Shown: positions 13,919 through 26,512 of the stretch, in pieces
How positions within the stretch are numbered: position 1 is the first letter of the stretch
Layout: every line of letters starts with the position of its first letter
Source of the DNA: Rotaria macrura
Taxonomy: Eukaryota; Rotifera; Eurotatoria; Philodinida; Philodinidae
DNA: 64,000 bases
NCBI GenBank assembly: GCA_900239685.1
Contig: OENT01000640.1
Coordinates: forward strand, 25,685 to 89,684
Direction: 5' to 3'
Program-made: the position numbers and the translations under genes
The notes under the pieces: generated by a model
Seen by the model: only the letters and a program-made list of their open reading frames with translations
Told to the model about the DNA's origin: nothing
Databases searched by the model: none

Positions 13919-16133
13919 TTATTTAATATATTTGGACGTATTACGTTGTAATAAATCCATACATGGTCCTAGTAAACGTTCGAATGATTGAACTTCCAAT
14001 GATGCTAATTTAATTTTATCACTAGCTACAATAACCGTTGCTGATCGAGGTTCATGATTGAGTAATGCAAGTTCTCCAAAGTAATCACCTTCATTTAAGC
14101 GTTTATGAAATTTTTCATTTCGATATATATCACATTGACCATCTTCGATAAAAAACATTCGATCACCTCTATCACCTTGCTTTATTATAATATCATTGTG
14201 ATAATATTCAATAGGTATTAATGCATCAGCAACATTCGATCGTTCATAGTCCGTTAAAGATTGTAATATATCAAGACCACGTAAAAAATTTTCATACTTT
14301 TGTCGTTTACGAAAAGCATGCTTTAATACAAGTTTACGAAACGTTTGACGACCCATAATCCATAATATACCATCACTTGTTGCAATAACTGTTGCCGATC
14401 GTGGTTGATTATACATTAGAGCTAATTCACCAAATGAACCTGTTTGATTATATTCACCAATTTTATTTGCTTGACTATTAGAATCACCGGCATTGGATAC
14501 ATAAACTTCATAAGTACCTTTATCAATAACATAAAAATGATCTCCATCATCGCCTATTTTAAAATTGAAAATAGAAAATTAAACAGTATTGATTAGTTTA
14601 AATAGAAATTTTCATATTACCTTGTCTTATAATGTATTCGCCGTTTTTAACCTGTTTTTCCCACATAGCATCAACAATTTGATCGATTTGTTTGGCTTCT
14701 AACGTACGAAATAATAAATTATTACACACATCATTTTTCAAGCGTTGTCTTTGTTCGTCGGTCTTAGGATAAACATGACAATGTTCATCATCAGTGTCGT
14801 CATCTTCAGGGTTGTATCGTTCAGCTGCAACTGATACACGACGATATTCATTTCTTTTGACATAATAACGCTAAATAATTCCTATGAAATCTATGTAATA
14901 CAATCAACAAATCATACTCGTTTGTTTTCTGTGACAGGAACAACATCAGCTTCTTCACTTGATTCATTATCACTTGATGGTGATGATAATGGTGACAAAC
15001 ATTTAATTGATACATGCGTTGAATTCTCTTTTCCGAATATTGTTTTATCATGTTGTTGAATCATTAACGTATTTTCTAGAATAAAAAAATCATCTATATT
15101 TTAATACTAACGAGAGTTTCATGAATATCTATTCTTTTCTATCGATAATAATTCGATTAGCATAAGAAAATAAGAAAACATCACACACAATGTTATTTTT
15201 TATTTACTTCAAGCTTGTTAGTTTTTTTCTTATTCATTCTTAGAATGATTGTCAGAATGATTTATAAAATTAATTCTCGAAGATGATATTCAACTTAAAA
15301 GAAAAATATAGAAACTCAAATAAAATATTTACCGATGTTAATTGAAGAAATAGAAGAAAATAAAATGACGTTTATGATTTTTATTCTTGTTCACCATGAT
15401 GACGCTAAACTTATGATCAAATTTGAACATTAGAAAAGAGGAAAAAAACATATTTTACACTCCTGTCATGCAAACATCCATCATCTGTCGTTTCTGTTTT
15501 TCGTTAATAAACATAATGAGACAAAACGCATTGTGATCTATTTCCAGTTTGCCCTTAGATAAGAACTCGTTATTTTTATTTTCTATTTCAAACATAACAC
15601 AGTCAAAGGACAGTTACAAAAAAAAATCTATGATCAGTATCGCTTTTCGTGTGAAATCGATCGATTCTGACGCAAAAGAATTTATTGTTGATTATTTTAA
15701 TAAGAAATTACAGGGTCACTAAATTAAATACGGTGCGTTTCCGTTTATGAAACGAAACACAATGAAATTTACTATCGTCATTAATCACGTATGTGTGTGT
15801 TGAATTACCGAATGTTTTAATGTTCTATGACAAAACAAAAATTCTAATTAATAACTGACCTGATGACATGGCATCTTCGACGGGTGTTTGTGAGTCGTTT
15901 TCATGATGTCTAATGGAACGAGAGGAAGAAGAAGAAGAAGAAGGCGATGAAAACGGAACTGTCGTTATCATATTGTCATTAGTCATTAGTTGTGATTTTT
16001 GTTGTTGCTGTTGAAGTTTTGTAAAATAATCGGCAGCATGATCAATAATGTCACGTGGTTTCGCACGTAATACACTCAATGTAAAGTTACGTAGAATAAT
16101 TGGTAATTCATTTGGAATTTCAATTTGCGGCAT
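13919..16133 (-). CDS. PRKAR2: cAMP-dependent protein kinase type II regulatory subunit, four exons
   Basis: Exons 15860-16133, 14918-15075, 14621-14870 and 13919-14553 total 1317 nt in one frame, 438 residues. Residues 1-43 form the dimerisation/docking helix pair (IEIPNELPIILRNFTLSVLR, then the DYFTKL motif) that binds AKAPs. The inhibitor site reads RRVSVAAE with Ser157, the autophosphorylated serine of type II subunits; type I subunits carry Ala or Gly there. Two cyclic-nucleotide-binding domains follow, each with a phosphate-binding cassette: FGELALMYNQPRSATV and FGELALLNHEPRSATV. The subunit holds PKA catalytic subunits inactive until cAMP binds. The linker before the inhibitor site is Ser/Gln-rich and longer than usual. 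A TTTTTTTGTAG acceptor lies about 26 nt before the ATG. Confidence 0.95.
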
Positions 16134-19100
16134 TCTATTAGAAATTGATTCTAAAATCTACAAAAAAACAACAGTTCACTATGTGAATCTATATATATAT
16201 GTATATGTGTGTATATATATAATTAACATGATGAAAAACAAAAACGCGAGTTTGTTATTAAAAACATGTAAATTGTAGACTTGTGTTTCTTATTATCAAG
16301 TGTATACATTTATATATGTATGCTTTTAATAACAATAAAGATAATAATAATAATAGTTTTCAACGAAAGAAAAAAAAAAGTGAAAGAGAGAGAAATAAAT
16401 GAAGTATCGCTATTGCATCAATTCAATCGTTTAAAGAATACAACACAAAAAGAGAAGCAAATGTTTACGTTTATATGGTGACAGAATGTTTGTTTTTTTT
16501 TGTAGTATGTCAAAAATACCATTTTTACATTTTCTATGACGAGTAAAAACATCCTTGTGTTTCTCGATAAGAAGAGGATGTGCAGAATTGTTGAGTTATT
16601 TTATTTTGTGGTTGTCTCTACTCAACTTTTCTTTATCTTATCTCTCCCTTTTTTCCTTTTCCGTTAACAACTAATTTTTTGATGATGATGCTGTTTTTCC
16701 TTTAGTTTTCCTCTATACTTTTTTTTTCTACATGACAACCAAACCAATAGTTTGGTTTTGATAACTATTGTTTTCAATCCTACGAAAAAAAAAAATCAAA
16801 ATCCTCGGATTTATGCTATGATGAAAAATTATACATTTCATCTATTTCTGTTGTAATTAATCTTTAACGCGTTCATTCAATGCAACTACACATTGTGCTT
16901 TTTTTTTGTCAAAAAATAAAAATCTAAAACTAGGAAATGTTGATTGCTTTAAATCTCCCGGAGAAAGAAAAAAACGAAGACGACATACCCGCAAAGAACA
17001 TAATTCTTTCCTATTCCAACGGTGGTTTCTTCTATATCATGTCATTACTTATACCAGATGGAAAATATTCGAGATGAATCGATAAAGAATAATTAGTGTT
17101 CTCAGAAAGAATCCGTATGTGTTGTTCTTATTGAATGTTAACAGGATTGATAAAAGTTCTACTTTTCACTACATAGTATTGTCAAAAATTTTTAAATATA
17201 ACTATTGAGTATAGAATGTCACTCGAACGATAGTAACATTCATTTACCTTTTTCTTTCTTTTAAATTTTTCCATGTTAATAGGAAACAGTAGGAATCGAA
17301 GAGCCATGTTTATATATAATCGACAGCTGACTCTCACAATGTATCGTTAGAAAAAGAAAACGTTTTGTAACTAACTGAGTGACGAACTACTTGTTTCTAA
17401 TTTCTTAAGTCATCAACTTAACTACTGCTCATTCATCGCATAGAGTTTGTTTATGAAAAGAAGAATGATGACAAGTCATGAAAAGCATATATATTTATAT
17501 GAGTTAGCCTTGTTAATGATTTTCCAGGAATCCATACAACTAGTTAAATACTGAATGAAGAAATCCGAAACGATTTATGATGTATTAATTTGATAGGTAT
17601 CCTATATGGAAGAAAGAAGTCATGTAAAAAATTATTAGCCGCCGGAGTTTCTTTCATATACNAAAAATTGTTTTCTGTTTGTGGCTACGATAGAGTGTCA
17701 CTGATGATATTTGATGAGTGTCTTATTAGAGGTTTATATACAACATACTTACATGTGCTATATGTTAGACTGCAAATGGAAAAAAAAGAGATGCATCATC
17801 ATCTTCACCATTTTTTTCCTATCGTGCATAATAGCACTCGCGGACATTTATAGTCAATAGGGGATCTGGTAAGCATATAAAATAATGATGATAGGTTGAG
17901 AAACAAGAGAAAATAGTGTGACTTGAAAAAAAATATGTTTTTCCTATCATTGGCTGTGTTCAAACAGCTCGTCATACAAAGAAACTAGATGTTATCTACG
18001 AGTCAGTATGATCAAAGAATGAAAATAGTCTTGTTTGTGTGTGACTATCGTTTTGATAGCAAGAGAAGTGCTCATTATAATTACTTGATGGAAAAAAAAA
18101 ATGATGAAAATATAATAAGAAATATATGCCAAAAAGAAATGTAACAGTTAGTTCCTATTCACTAATACAACATATGCCGTCGTTTCCGACACATTAAATG
18201 TGACATGTGATGTTCGCTCGAATACGTGCTATACACACTTAAATTGCATTTTTTTTTTCTAATTCACTTTTCATTTCTATGTAACATTTGTTCAATGGAA
18301 ACAAATATGTGGTACCGCTTTCTATTTTTTTGGTAATAATTAAAATTCAATTATTAACATTTGTGATTACGCCTCATGACAACAAAATGAAAAGATCTAA
18401 ATATTGCCAGTTGATATTTCATCTTGAACATACTAATTTTCAAAGACTCTGCTATCGATGAATAATTCATTCAATGAATAAATGTTCTCATATGACAATA
18501 TAGTGCATAGGATATCGAAAATTTTACTAAAGGTATTTTTTCTTCGAATCAATGATACAGTTATAAATATATTGCATGTTTACGAAACAATCGGAAACGC
18601 TATCACATGAGACACGCGAATACAACAATATTTTATTTTCATATGTCATGCAAAATAGTCTACTGATATATGTAGGGTAATAAACAGTCTTGTATATTGT
18701 TCCATCTATTTATTTATAGGATATATGTTGTTTTATTCTTGAATTTCTATTAAATGAAGCATATGTCTATGAACTTGATATTTCATAAGAAGAAAAACTA
18801 ACGTTATATATTCAATTTACGACTTTGGCTCTTTTATCTACACCACTGAGATATAAAAAGGCATTCCTCATATTAGTTGAGTAGCATGGCAGAAGATCTA
18901 TTGCATACATTTGTTAATTTTTACAGTTGACTAAGTTCAGTTTTTTTTTGTTGATATTGCTTGAATAATTTTCTAAGTTTATAATTACATAATTATATAT
19001 GTTTCAGTACACATGAATTGAGAATTTCGTTAAGGTCAAATATCTTAATTTTCCCAATACCGAAATACAGTTTACATGAGCTAACTTGTTCATCACATAT

Positions 19101-21782
19101 CTTCATGACTTTTTCCCCTACGTTAAGTTACTCACTAATGAATAAATTCTATGCATGACATACATGTATTCATAACATACCTTCGGAAAACATCTGAATC
19201 TTAAAATGTTTCTAATAAAAAGAGACAGAAAACGAACTTTTGTTTAACTAAATACTATATAATATTTAGTTAATTATACATAAGATTATGTCATTATTAT
19301 TTTTTCCATCAAGGCTATTACTCAGTATAAGTAGTTAAATAATGAGTTTTATCCTGTCTATTTGCATGCTTTTAAAGAATAAATTTTTTCATTTTTACAT
19401 GAAATCATTTCTAGTCATTCAATGTATTGAATTATTTGAAGAAAAGAAAATTTTCTTTTTTTTTCTAATGTGTTTTTATTTTGTTTTTTTCAAAATTGAC
19501 TATTGAAGAAGATTTAAAAAGCTAAATGCATTTGTTCAACAATGAAATGTCTATATTTATTCAAGACAAAAAGTAAGATGGCACAATCCTATGAATGAAA
19601 CGTTTATTACATGATTTACTACAGATCATCTTTTATTGTTAGAATTTAATGTTTTTCTAGTTTCTCTGACAAGTACGATGAATAATTTACATTGGACTAT
19701 AGAAATAAATGTAACTGTCAGATTTTTTTCTTTTATAATAAACTTATAAAAATATTACTTTCCATTAAAGAACATTACTACATTTGCGTTTAATGGTATA
19801 TTTATGTAGACATCTTCAGTCATGTTAAGCATATATTTTGATACGGTTGAATATTTCAATAACGGTTTCGGCTCAGAGTGCTAAGAGCAGCGTATAACTT
19901 ATTTTTTCTTTCTAAAATTTTGAGTATCTAAATAACGATGGATTGAAATGAGATCGGGATTGACTAAGAAATTATTCTCAAGAAACACAACAAAGTATTG
20001 GTTTTCAGTTCTTAGAAAGTTTTGTGTCGATTTTTAATTAAATTTTTACTGTCTATCAGAATTCTACTAAGCTTCATTCTGCACATCAAAGTAATTAACT
20101 AAGTTTCCCAGGTATAAAACTACACATTAATTCAACTTTAAGTTCTTCAAATCCCAGAATCGTTGAAAAAAAGGAGCTTGAACAGAATGATATACTCTGC
20201 GGTTTCTTTCATGAAGAAATCGAAAGCGGTTTATATTGAAACGTTTTTAAATAATCAAAAATAAAGAACTAATTGAACACTTTTTCATAATTCGTTGTAT
20301 ATTTTTTGACATTGACATACATCATTAAAAATCAGACTCATTTTAAATGAAAATTTTCGATCACATATATCACTCATGCAATCGATTGACTTCAACATCA
20401 TAATAGTGAAGATGTCACGCTTTACACCACGGACTGCTTTCGTTGAAGTGTATGAATCTATTGTAAAATTAAAAGCATAACAAATTCTCAATGAAATCAT
20501 CTAACTTTCCGATAGTCGAATTATAACTTCATGTTAAAAATCATGGACAAAACATGAATAGATAAACTAAAATTTTACACGTAGTTTGATGTTCATTCAC
20601 TTATTCCTGCATTTAGATACGAATATATCACACTCGCTGGTTGACTTATCTTGTTGTTTTGTATAGAAGAATGTTTGGCTTGTCAATGTTTTGATCACAA
20701 ATTCTCTATCTCTCTGATTCATTTCAATAATCTTCTCTGGATTTAGAGAATACAAACAACGATGAAGTCACAATAGAAATGGATGAGATATAAAAACTTT
20801 TACATTATCATGCGCAAGAAAAATGTTTTTACTACATAAATGAACTATATTTTATAGGATTTTACTAATGCAATGGAGTCGAGAATACATACATATGAAT
20901 CGATCATGTTTTCTTGGTTTCGTATATTCATAATCGTGGTCAGATAGTGCATATTTACCTAATAGTTTGAAGCCTATATAGATAATATGACATTTTCCAA
21001 GGATCATGATAATCATTAGAAATCGTTTCATCATTCTATATATATCAAACAACACATCCCAAAGATTTCCAATAACTCCCCCCCCCCCCCCATCCCCCTA
21101 TAATAGAAGCCCTTCCTGGAGAAAAAGTTCGTCCGGCTTAATACAAGACAACCTTTGGTTAATTAATATTTTGCTAATTAAGAACTTTAATTAGTGTTTT
21201 TCCATCAAAATATGCTTAATTCTTAGGTTTTTCAGTTTGAAATATTAAGAGAATGTGTTCATAATGATAATGACATCCTTAAAACACTGAAAATCCTGAT
21301 AGAAATCGTGACAATATCCTTAGTTCTCTGGAAAACCTTTTTAATTAAATATTCGGAAAAAATTTGGTTCTTAATAGAAGACCCCCATGTAACATTTTCG
21401 CGCTAGAACATAATAAAAGACCGGGGGTGTGTGTGTTTTATGCGGGGAGGGGGGGGGGCGGGATGCACTCATTTTTAATACGACATTCGTTTTTCATATG
21501 GGCGCAGCAAGTGTTTCACACCACGTTTCTTAGTCGAGTAAAGTGCTAGTATCATGATGTTTGTTTTTCATTCTGCAGGACTAAAAACAGACCAATATAC
21601 GAGCAAACATTCACCACCTGATCAATGCACTAACCTACTTTCAATTGCAAGGTAAATGTGCAATAAGTGAATGAAACGCATGAGCAATCAAACTATTTAA
21701 GAGAATCAATTTTTATGCAAGAGTAACTATATACCTATTACTAATATTTCTAATCATAGTTTCATTGAAGAAAACAATTTTA
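16134..21782. other. Gene-free stretch, 5.6 kb
   Basis: No exon with recognisable product or consistent splice partners is visible. The frames at 16281, 17590, 20285, 20852 and 21006 are short and lack motifs. A mixed TA/TG run lies at about 16188-16220. One unresolved base is at 17662. A long C run and a G run near 21.1 and 21.4 kb are listed separately. Confidence 0.45.
21078..21462. repeat. C-run and G-run pair about 350 bp apart
   Basis: A run of 14 C followed by AT and 5 C (21078-21098) faces a G-rich tract with GGGGA and a run of 10 G (21444-21462). Each would be G-rich on one strand. The runs stand out in an AT-rich setting and may mark the two ends of a decayed insertion. No clear terminal repeat beyond the runs is visible. 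Confidence 0.4.
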
Positions 21783-22427
21783 ATGAGTGATACACAATTC
21801 CTCATAAACAGATCCAGCAGATTGTCTATTGATGATGATAATTTGAACAAAAAGCAATCGTTGCCCAATAGGTATAATTCAATATCGAATTAACATCGAA
21901 AAAACTACCCTGAATTTATTATTTTTCTTAGGTTTTCTGATTAGGATGAATGTTTCAGGAAAAAAAAGGGAGATAATAATTATATTAAATTAGACGATGA
22001 TAATGAAAACAATGACAAAAATGAACCAGTAAGCGTTCTTCAGTTGGTAAGTGCATTCGGACAAAATATAAACTGATTGATACAATCGATTCTATTGTAG
22101 TTTAAGTTTGCAGATCGTATCGATTATGTTCTGATGTTCATTTCGATGTGTTTGGTACTGCTGGCATCGTCTTGTATTCTCACCCAACTAGTTCTTTGTG
22201 TTCAGCTGACTGCATTATTCGCTGTTAAATCATTTGGGGATAATTGTGATCATCAACAACAAAATTTCATAGGTTTTATTAAAAATAATAATACATATTC
22301 TCAAGGATTAGAGTGCAATACAAACAGCTTAAAATCATCGTATATACGTATTTGCAAACTACCTGCAACACGTCTGAGTTCGTTGGAGTTCATTACATGT
22401 ATTTTATGGAATACAGATATATACTGA
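21783..22427 (+). pseudogene. 5' stump of a probable ABCB/MDR-type ABC transporter
   Basis: Exons 21783-21871, 21959-22046 and 22101-22427 join in frame to a product of about 167 residues. It starts with a hydrophilic Asp/Asn/Lys-rich tail, followed by VSVLQLFKFADRIDYVLMFI and a hydrophobic membrane helix. In ABCB proteins the motif PVS-x4-LF(R/K)(F/Y)-x-D-x-D-x3-M leads directly into transmembrane helix 1, which is the basis for the call. A Cys/Asn-containing loop resembling the first extracellular loop follows. The frame then stops at 22427, with no further membrane helices, Walker A, signature or Walker B motif in the next 1.5 kb. It is therefore a truncated copy, though a small novel membrane protein remains possible. 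Confidence 0.5.
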
Positions 22428-22962
22428 GTCTAATACTGTGAATCATTGTGATATAAACGTAAAGACTCTCATACAATCGTGAAGAGTTGTATATCTTCCG
22501 TGTTCTATCTACAGATTTCTATTTCAATTTGAAATCAGAATCACTTTCTTTATGTCGGATTTGGATTTGAATGAAGCGTTGCATGCATTTCAAATCGAAG
22601 CAGACTCGTTCATGTATGGAAATTCTGGTAAAGTTGAGTTGCCCCATACTCAGAAATCTTTTCTCTTATCCTCTTATGATTTTGAATGATTTATATCTAC
22701 AGACATCATAGTATATTCTAGTAGATGCTCTAAAAGGATATCATTCTCTATTGCGATTTAGAAAAGTTATCAAACAATTATAGAATCTCTACTTGCCAGA
22801 GGCATCTGTAGACAGTCTGAGTGCTAAAATAATGTGGTTGTTCTATTTCATTTTGAAACTATCGGTCTTGGAATGTCTCATATTCCACACTGTCTAAAAA
22901 GAATTTTAGATTTTGAAACTTGGTATGTTTGTGATAGTCAGTTGTCAAAGCAGTCGTGTATT

Positions 22963-23110
22963 CCCATGTCTTCGAAATCGCCTAAGTTTTGATGATCTAT
23001 CGTGATTTTCATAAATGTTAACGATTGATCGCGATGTATTGCAATTAATCCTCGATTTTTCGAATGTGATAGATGCATCTTTATAAATCGCCGATTCTTT
23101 AGAAATTGAT
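22963..23110 (+). repeat. Dispersed AT-rich repeat, copy A
   Basis: This segment starts CCCATGTCTTCGAAATCGCC and continues with many GATT/AATCG words. The reverse strand ending at 26298 starts with a similar sequence (CCCATGTCCTCAAAATCACA). The two look like diverged copies of one repeat in opposite orientation. Confidence 0.3.
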
Positions 23111-23538
23111 TATTCTTGTGAGAAAACTAACTATTTTGAAACAATGAACATATTTTAAACCATAGTTAAAATGTAAAACAAGAATTTTTGATATTGTTTA
23201 ATTAAGAACAGAGAAAACAGGAAAATGTAATATATTTGGTGACTGAAAATATACTCTTAAAAATTACAGAATATATTAGAAAATCATTTTCGGGAAATCA
23301 TATATTGAGTCATCGGTTTATTTGAATAAAAATTGAAGTTGTTAATTTCTTGTGGTTCATTTGAACAGCGTTACGTTAAGCTGGATAATCAATTGTTATG
23401 ATTAGCAAATGACTTAAACGTGTGATCAATTACAATTTGACATCAATTTTTATTACATACGTAATAAGCCGATGAAACTGATTCTTTGTTAATGATACAT
23501 GCGCACCAATCGGACGTTTACTATCTCATCTTTCTCTG

Positions 23539-23883
23539 CCCAGGTCGAACAAGCACGGCCGTAAACGACCGTATACGGAGGAATACGGCAAAATACATGG
23601 TCCAGTATTACGATCGTATATCTCCGTGTCGTATACGGAGGGATACGACGATATACGGAGAGTAAAACGATCGTTTACGGTCCTCGTATACAAAATCCGT
23701 AAACGGTTTCCGTTTTCCACCGTATTTCTCCGTATACGATCTTATTTGCCCGTATATGATACGGCAATATACGACCGTAATACTGGACCATGTAAAACGC
23801 TAAAATACGACCGTTTACGGTCGCGTGGGGAGCGTATACGGTCGTTTACAGCCGTTTACGGAGTCCGTAATCGTCGACCTGGG
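23539..23883. mobile_element. Palindromic MITE-like element (CCGTATACGG-rich)
   Basis: A 345-bp segment has perfect 10-bp inverted ends (CCCAGGTCGA and TCGACCTGGG). A second inverted pair lies further in (CATGGTCCAGTATTACG near 23600 and its complement near 23785). The interior is filled with variants of the near-palindrome CCGTATACGG and of CCGTAAACG. The base composition (many CG dinucleotides) differs sharply from the surroundings. TG flanks both ends, consistent with a 2-bp target duplication. There is no transposase frame; the open frames crossing it are artefacts of the repeat. It fits a non-autonomous foldback DNA transposon. Confidence 0.7.
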
Positions 23884-23938
23884 TGCGTATTTTCTCGTAT
23901 TCTTTTTTCTCTTTCGTTGCTCTCATCAGCAAGAGTCG

Positions 23939-25502
23939 ATGGAACGATATGGTCAGTTGTTAGAGAAAGCCCTACAATCTCGAATGCATGAAGATATTCC
24001 ATCCGATTGCGAAGATTGGATGTTAAAAAATGGAAAAGAGAATGGAACCAAATATTGTACGACAACAACGACAGCAACTTCTAAATCATCATTAAACCAA
24101 CAACTAGCATGTGAATATAGAAGATCCTTTATTACTTGATTGTATCAACCCTTTTGTTTCTGTTAAGCACCGTCACAGAACGCAGTCTCTTTACGAAGTG
24201 TTGCATTTGGTTAGAAGTCAGTTCAAAGTTTATGCAATTGTTTTGTTTTGCTTTTCTTTTTTTCAATAAAATGTCAAATACCATCATCTCCTGGATATGT
24301 TTCTCATCAAATGACATCGTCATATACAAGCAAAAATTGTTCATTGAATCATGGGCAAGAGTTGAACCTCAGTGCACAGAGTATTATTCAACTTTCCTCT
24401 TCAGCTTACATAAACTTTTTGTAAATCTCTAGATATAACAACAAGTGATGATAACTCATCTGGTTTACGTGGTGTTGATGAAGAAGTTTCATCAGACGAG
24501 GAACTAAATGTAACAGTTAAGTCATCATGGAATATTAAAATATCAGCAACACAAGGTTCCAAGTCGAAAAATGGTTTAGTAAAACAAAAGGAAACATCGA
24601 CTCCTAAACGTTTACATCTGCCGATTAATAATGATAATGTACATGATGATCATTTAAATTTACAAAATATATTCGGTTACGTTAAACAAATCAATTCGAA
24701 TGTATTGAAATCACAAAAACATCAACAACAAACAACAATTAATTTGGATCGACAAGAAAAAATTTTAAATACACTATGTAATAATCAAAGAAAACTTGCC
24801 AAAAGTTTGGCTAAACATAAGGTAAAAGGAGAACATGAAAGGATATTTGTTAGATTGTAAAGCTTCTTTCATTTAGATAACAGTTGCTCTCGACAATGAC
24901 AATCAAAGTGTTGATACTGATGATGAACGATTTGGTAACTAAGATGTAGTATGTTGTAGTGAAAATAATATTTTTTAATTAGAGATAAAAGGAATTCGTC
25001 TATTTATCTGTGTTTTCCCTTTTAGAAATATGTCAAAAGTGATGGGTCTGTTATAGATTTATTGTCGGTGCCTGGCAATAAACAAAAAACCGTTGAATAT
25101 GCCTTGAAACTAATAGGTATTATATTTACAGACAAGGGAGATTTCCAAAGCATCAATGTGAAGAACCACGCATAAAATGTATTTATGGTAAGTAGAAATA
25201 CAGTTATGAATCATAATGGAAAATACCGTCTTTCACTTATTTTAGCCGCTGTGAAACGAAAATTTAATTATTCTACTGATGATATGTCGTTTGTACGGCC
25301 TCCAATTCACGATTTCATTTTAAGTAAACGCCGCAATCAACAAAGAAGGTTAAAAGCATCTATAAACACAAGTAATGCATATAATCTTTTCTCAAATATA
25401 CTTCACCATTTTAATCATTTCTATAGATTTCAACAATTAAACCATGTCAAGTTCAGTAATGTTGGAAGTCAGCTGCATAGAGCAATAGAAGATCTAGTGT
25501 GA
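23939..25502 (+). CDS. Multi-exon protein of unknown function, 3' part not resolved in frame
   Basis: I do not recognise this protein. Exons 23939-24110, 24433-24821 and 24877-24934 join in frame. They encode an N-terminal segment starting MERYGQLLEKALQSRMHED, an acidic Ser/Asp stretch, and a Lys/Gln/Asn-rich region with a helical stretch near its end. Further coding-like exons lie at 25026-25116, about 25134-25190 and 25246-25502, the last ending in a basic helix (KRRNQQRRLK). The joins into 25026-25116 and from it to the next exon do not keep frame with ordinary splice sites; the apparent gap near 25117 is only about 20 bp. Either a frameshift has broken this copy or an exon boundary has been missed. 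The palindromic element ends 56 bp before the ATG. Confidence 0.5.
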
Positions 25503-25929
25503 ATTATGCCAATGGAATAGTATATAGTGAACATTGTTTTATGTGACAATCAGATTATAATAATGGCTATTAAAAACAATAATGTACAAAACAAAATTAA
25601 TAATTCTTTTCGCTCTTTTTCTGTAAAAAATATTTTACTCTTGATTGTGTATTAAATTATCGTATCATGTTTTGGAAATTTTAATGTGACATCCATGGAT
25701 TTGCTGTTTTGTTGAAAATATTTATCTTGATAAATTAGCTGGATGTATGTATCTCATATAAAACAATTATTAACCTCTATATAGGCAAATGCAATCTGCT
25801 CTGATTGGTCAACGTCGATAACGATGTTATATAATAATCGCGATTTCGGTTGAAAATCGAAAAAAGCATCGGTAAAAATCGCCAGTTTGAATGATTATAT
25901 CGCGATAAGCTCTCACGATTAATCGCCCT

Positions 25930-26245
25930 CCCAGATGAATGAATCCGATCGGATCCTACGATCCGACTAAATCTTATGGGAATCCGGGTTGTGGAAACAG
26001 TAACGGATCCGACGGAAGAAACCTATTTTCTTATTTGTGTACGAATTAGCATTTAATCCCAATAGTGGAGGCCTGTTTTATCATACGATGAAATCCAATC
26101 GGATTCCGATAGTAGGATTCGATAAAATCCAATACTAGGGATCCAAATCTCGGATCGCAACCAGGAATCCGATGGGGTTTCGTCGGATTAGAGAAATTCC
26201 GATAGAAAAATGATCGGATCCAATGGTCGGAATGATTCTCCTGGG
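25930..26245. mobile_element. Second palindromic MITE-like element (ATCCGATCGGATCC-rich)
   Basis: A 316-bp segment begins CCCAGATGAATGAATCCGA and ends with the imperfect complement (TCGGAATGATTCTCCTGGG). It is filled with variants of ATCCGATCGGATCC. CT flanks both ends, a possible 2-bp target duplication. The architecture (CCCAG end, interior made of repeated short palindromes, 2-bp flank) is the same as in the element at 23539-23883, but the word repeated is different. It appears to sit inside an older dispersed repeat. No coding frame. Confidence 0.6.
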
Positions 26246-26512
26246 CTAATATCCCGTGATAAAATCGTCGATTTTTTTTGTGATTTTGAGGACATGGGTT
26301 GGTTTTGATATTGCACTAATTAGTCTTGCAATGAAACTTTTCTATGAAGAATGATTTAGAAAATCTAATCCATTGCAACCATCAAGAAAATATTTCTAAT
26401 CTAAAAATGATCTGTACTGTTGATAAACTTGTTTTTTAATAATTAGAGTTTACAGAAATGAAAACAGCAAACAAACACAACAAATAAAACGAAAAGTCAT
26501 TTATTGAATGTA

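Noticed and set aside
23626-23991. 121-residue open frame crossing the palindromic element
   Set aside because: Its Arg/Tyr/Asp-rich translation arises from the repeated CGTATACGG words.
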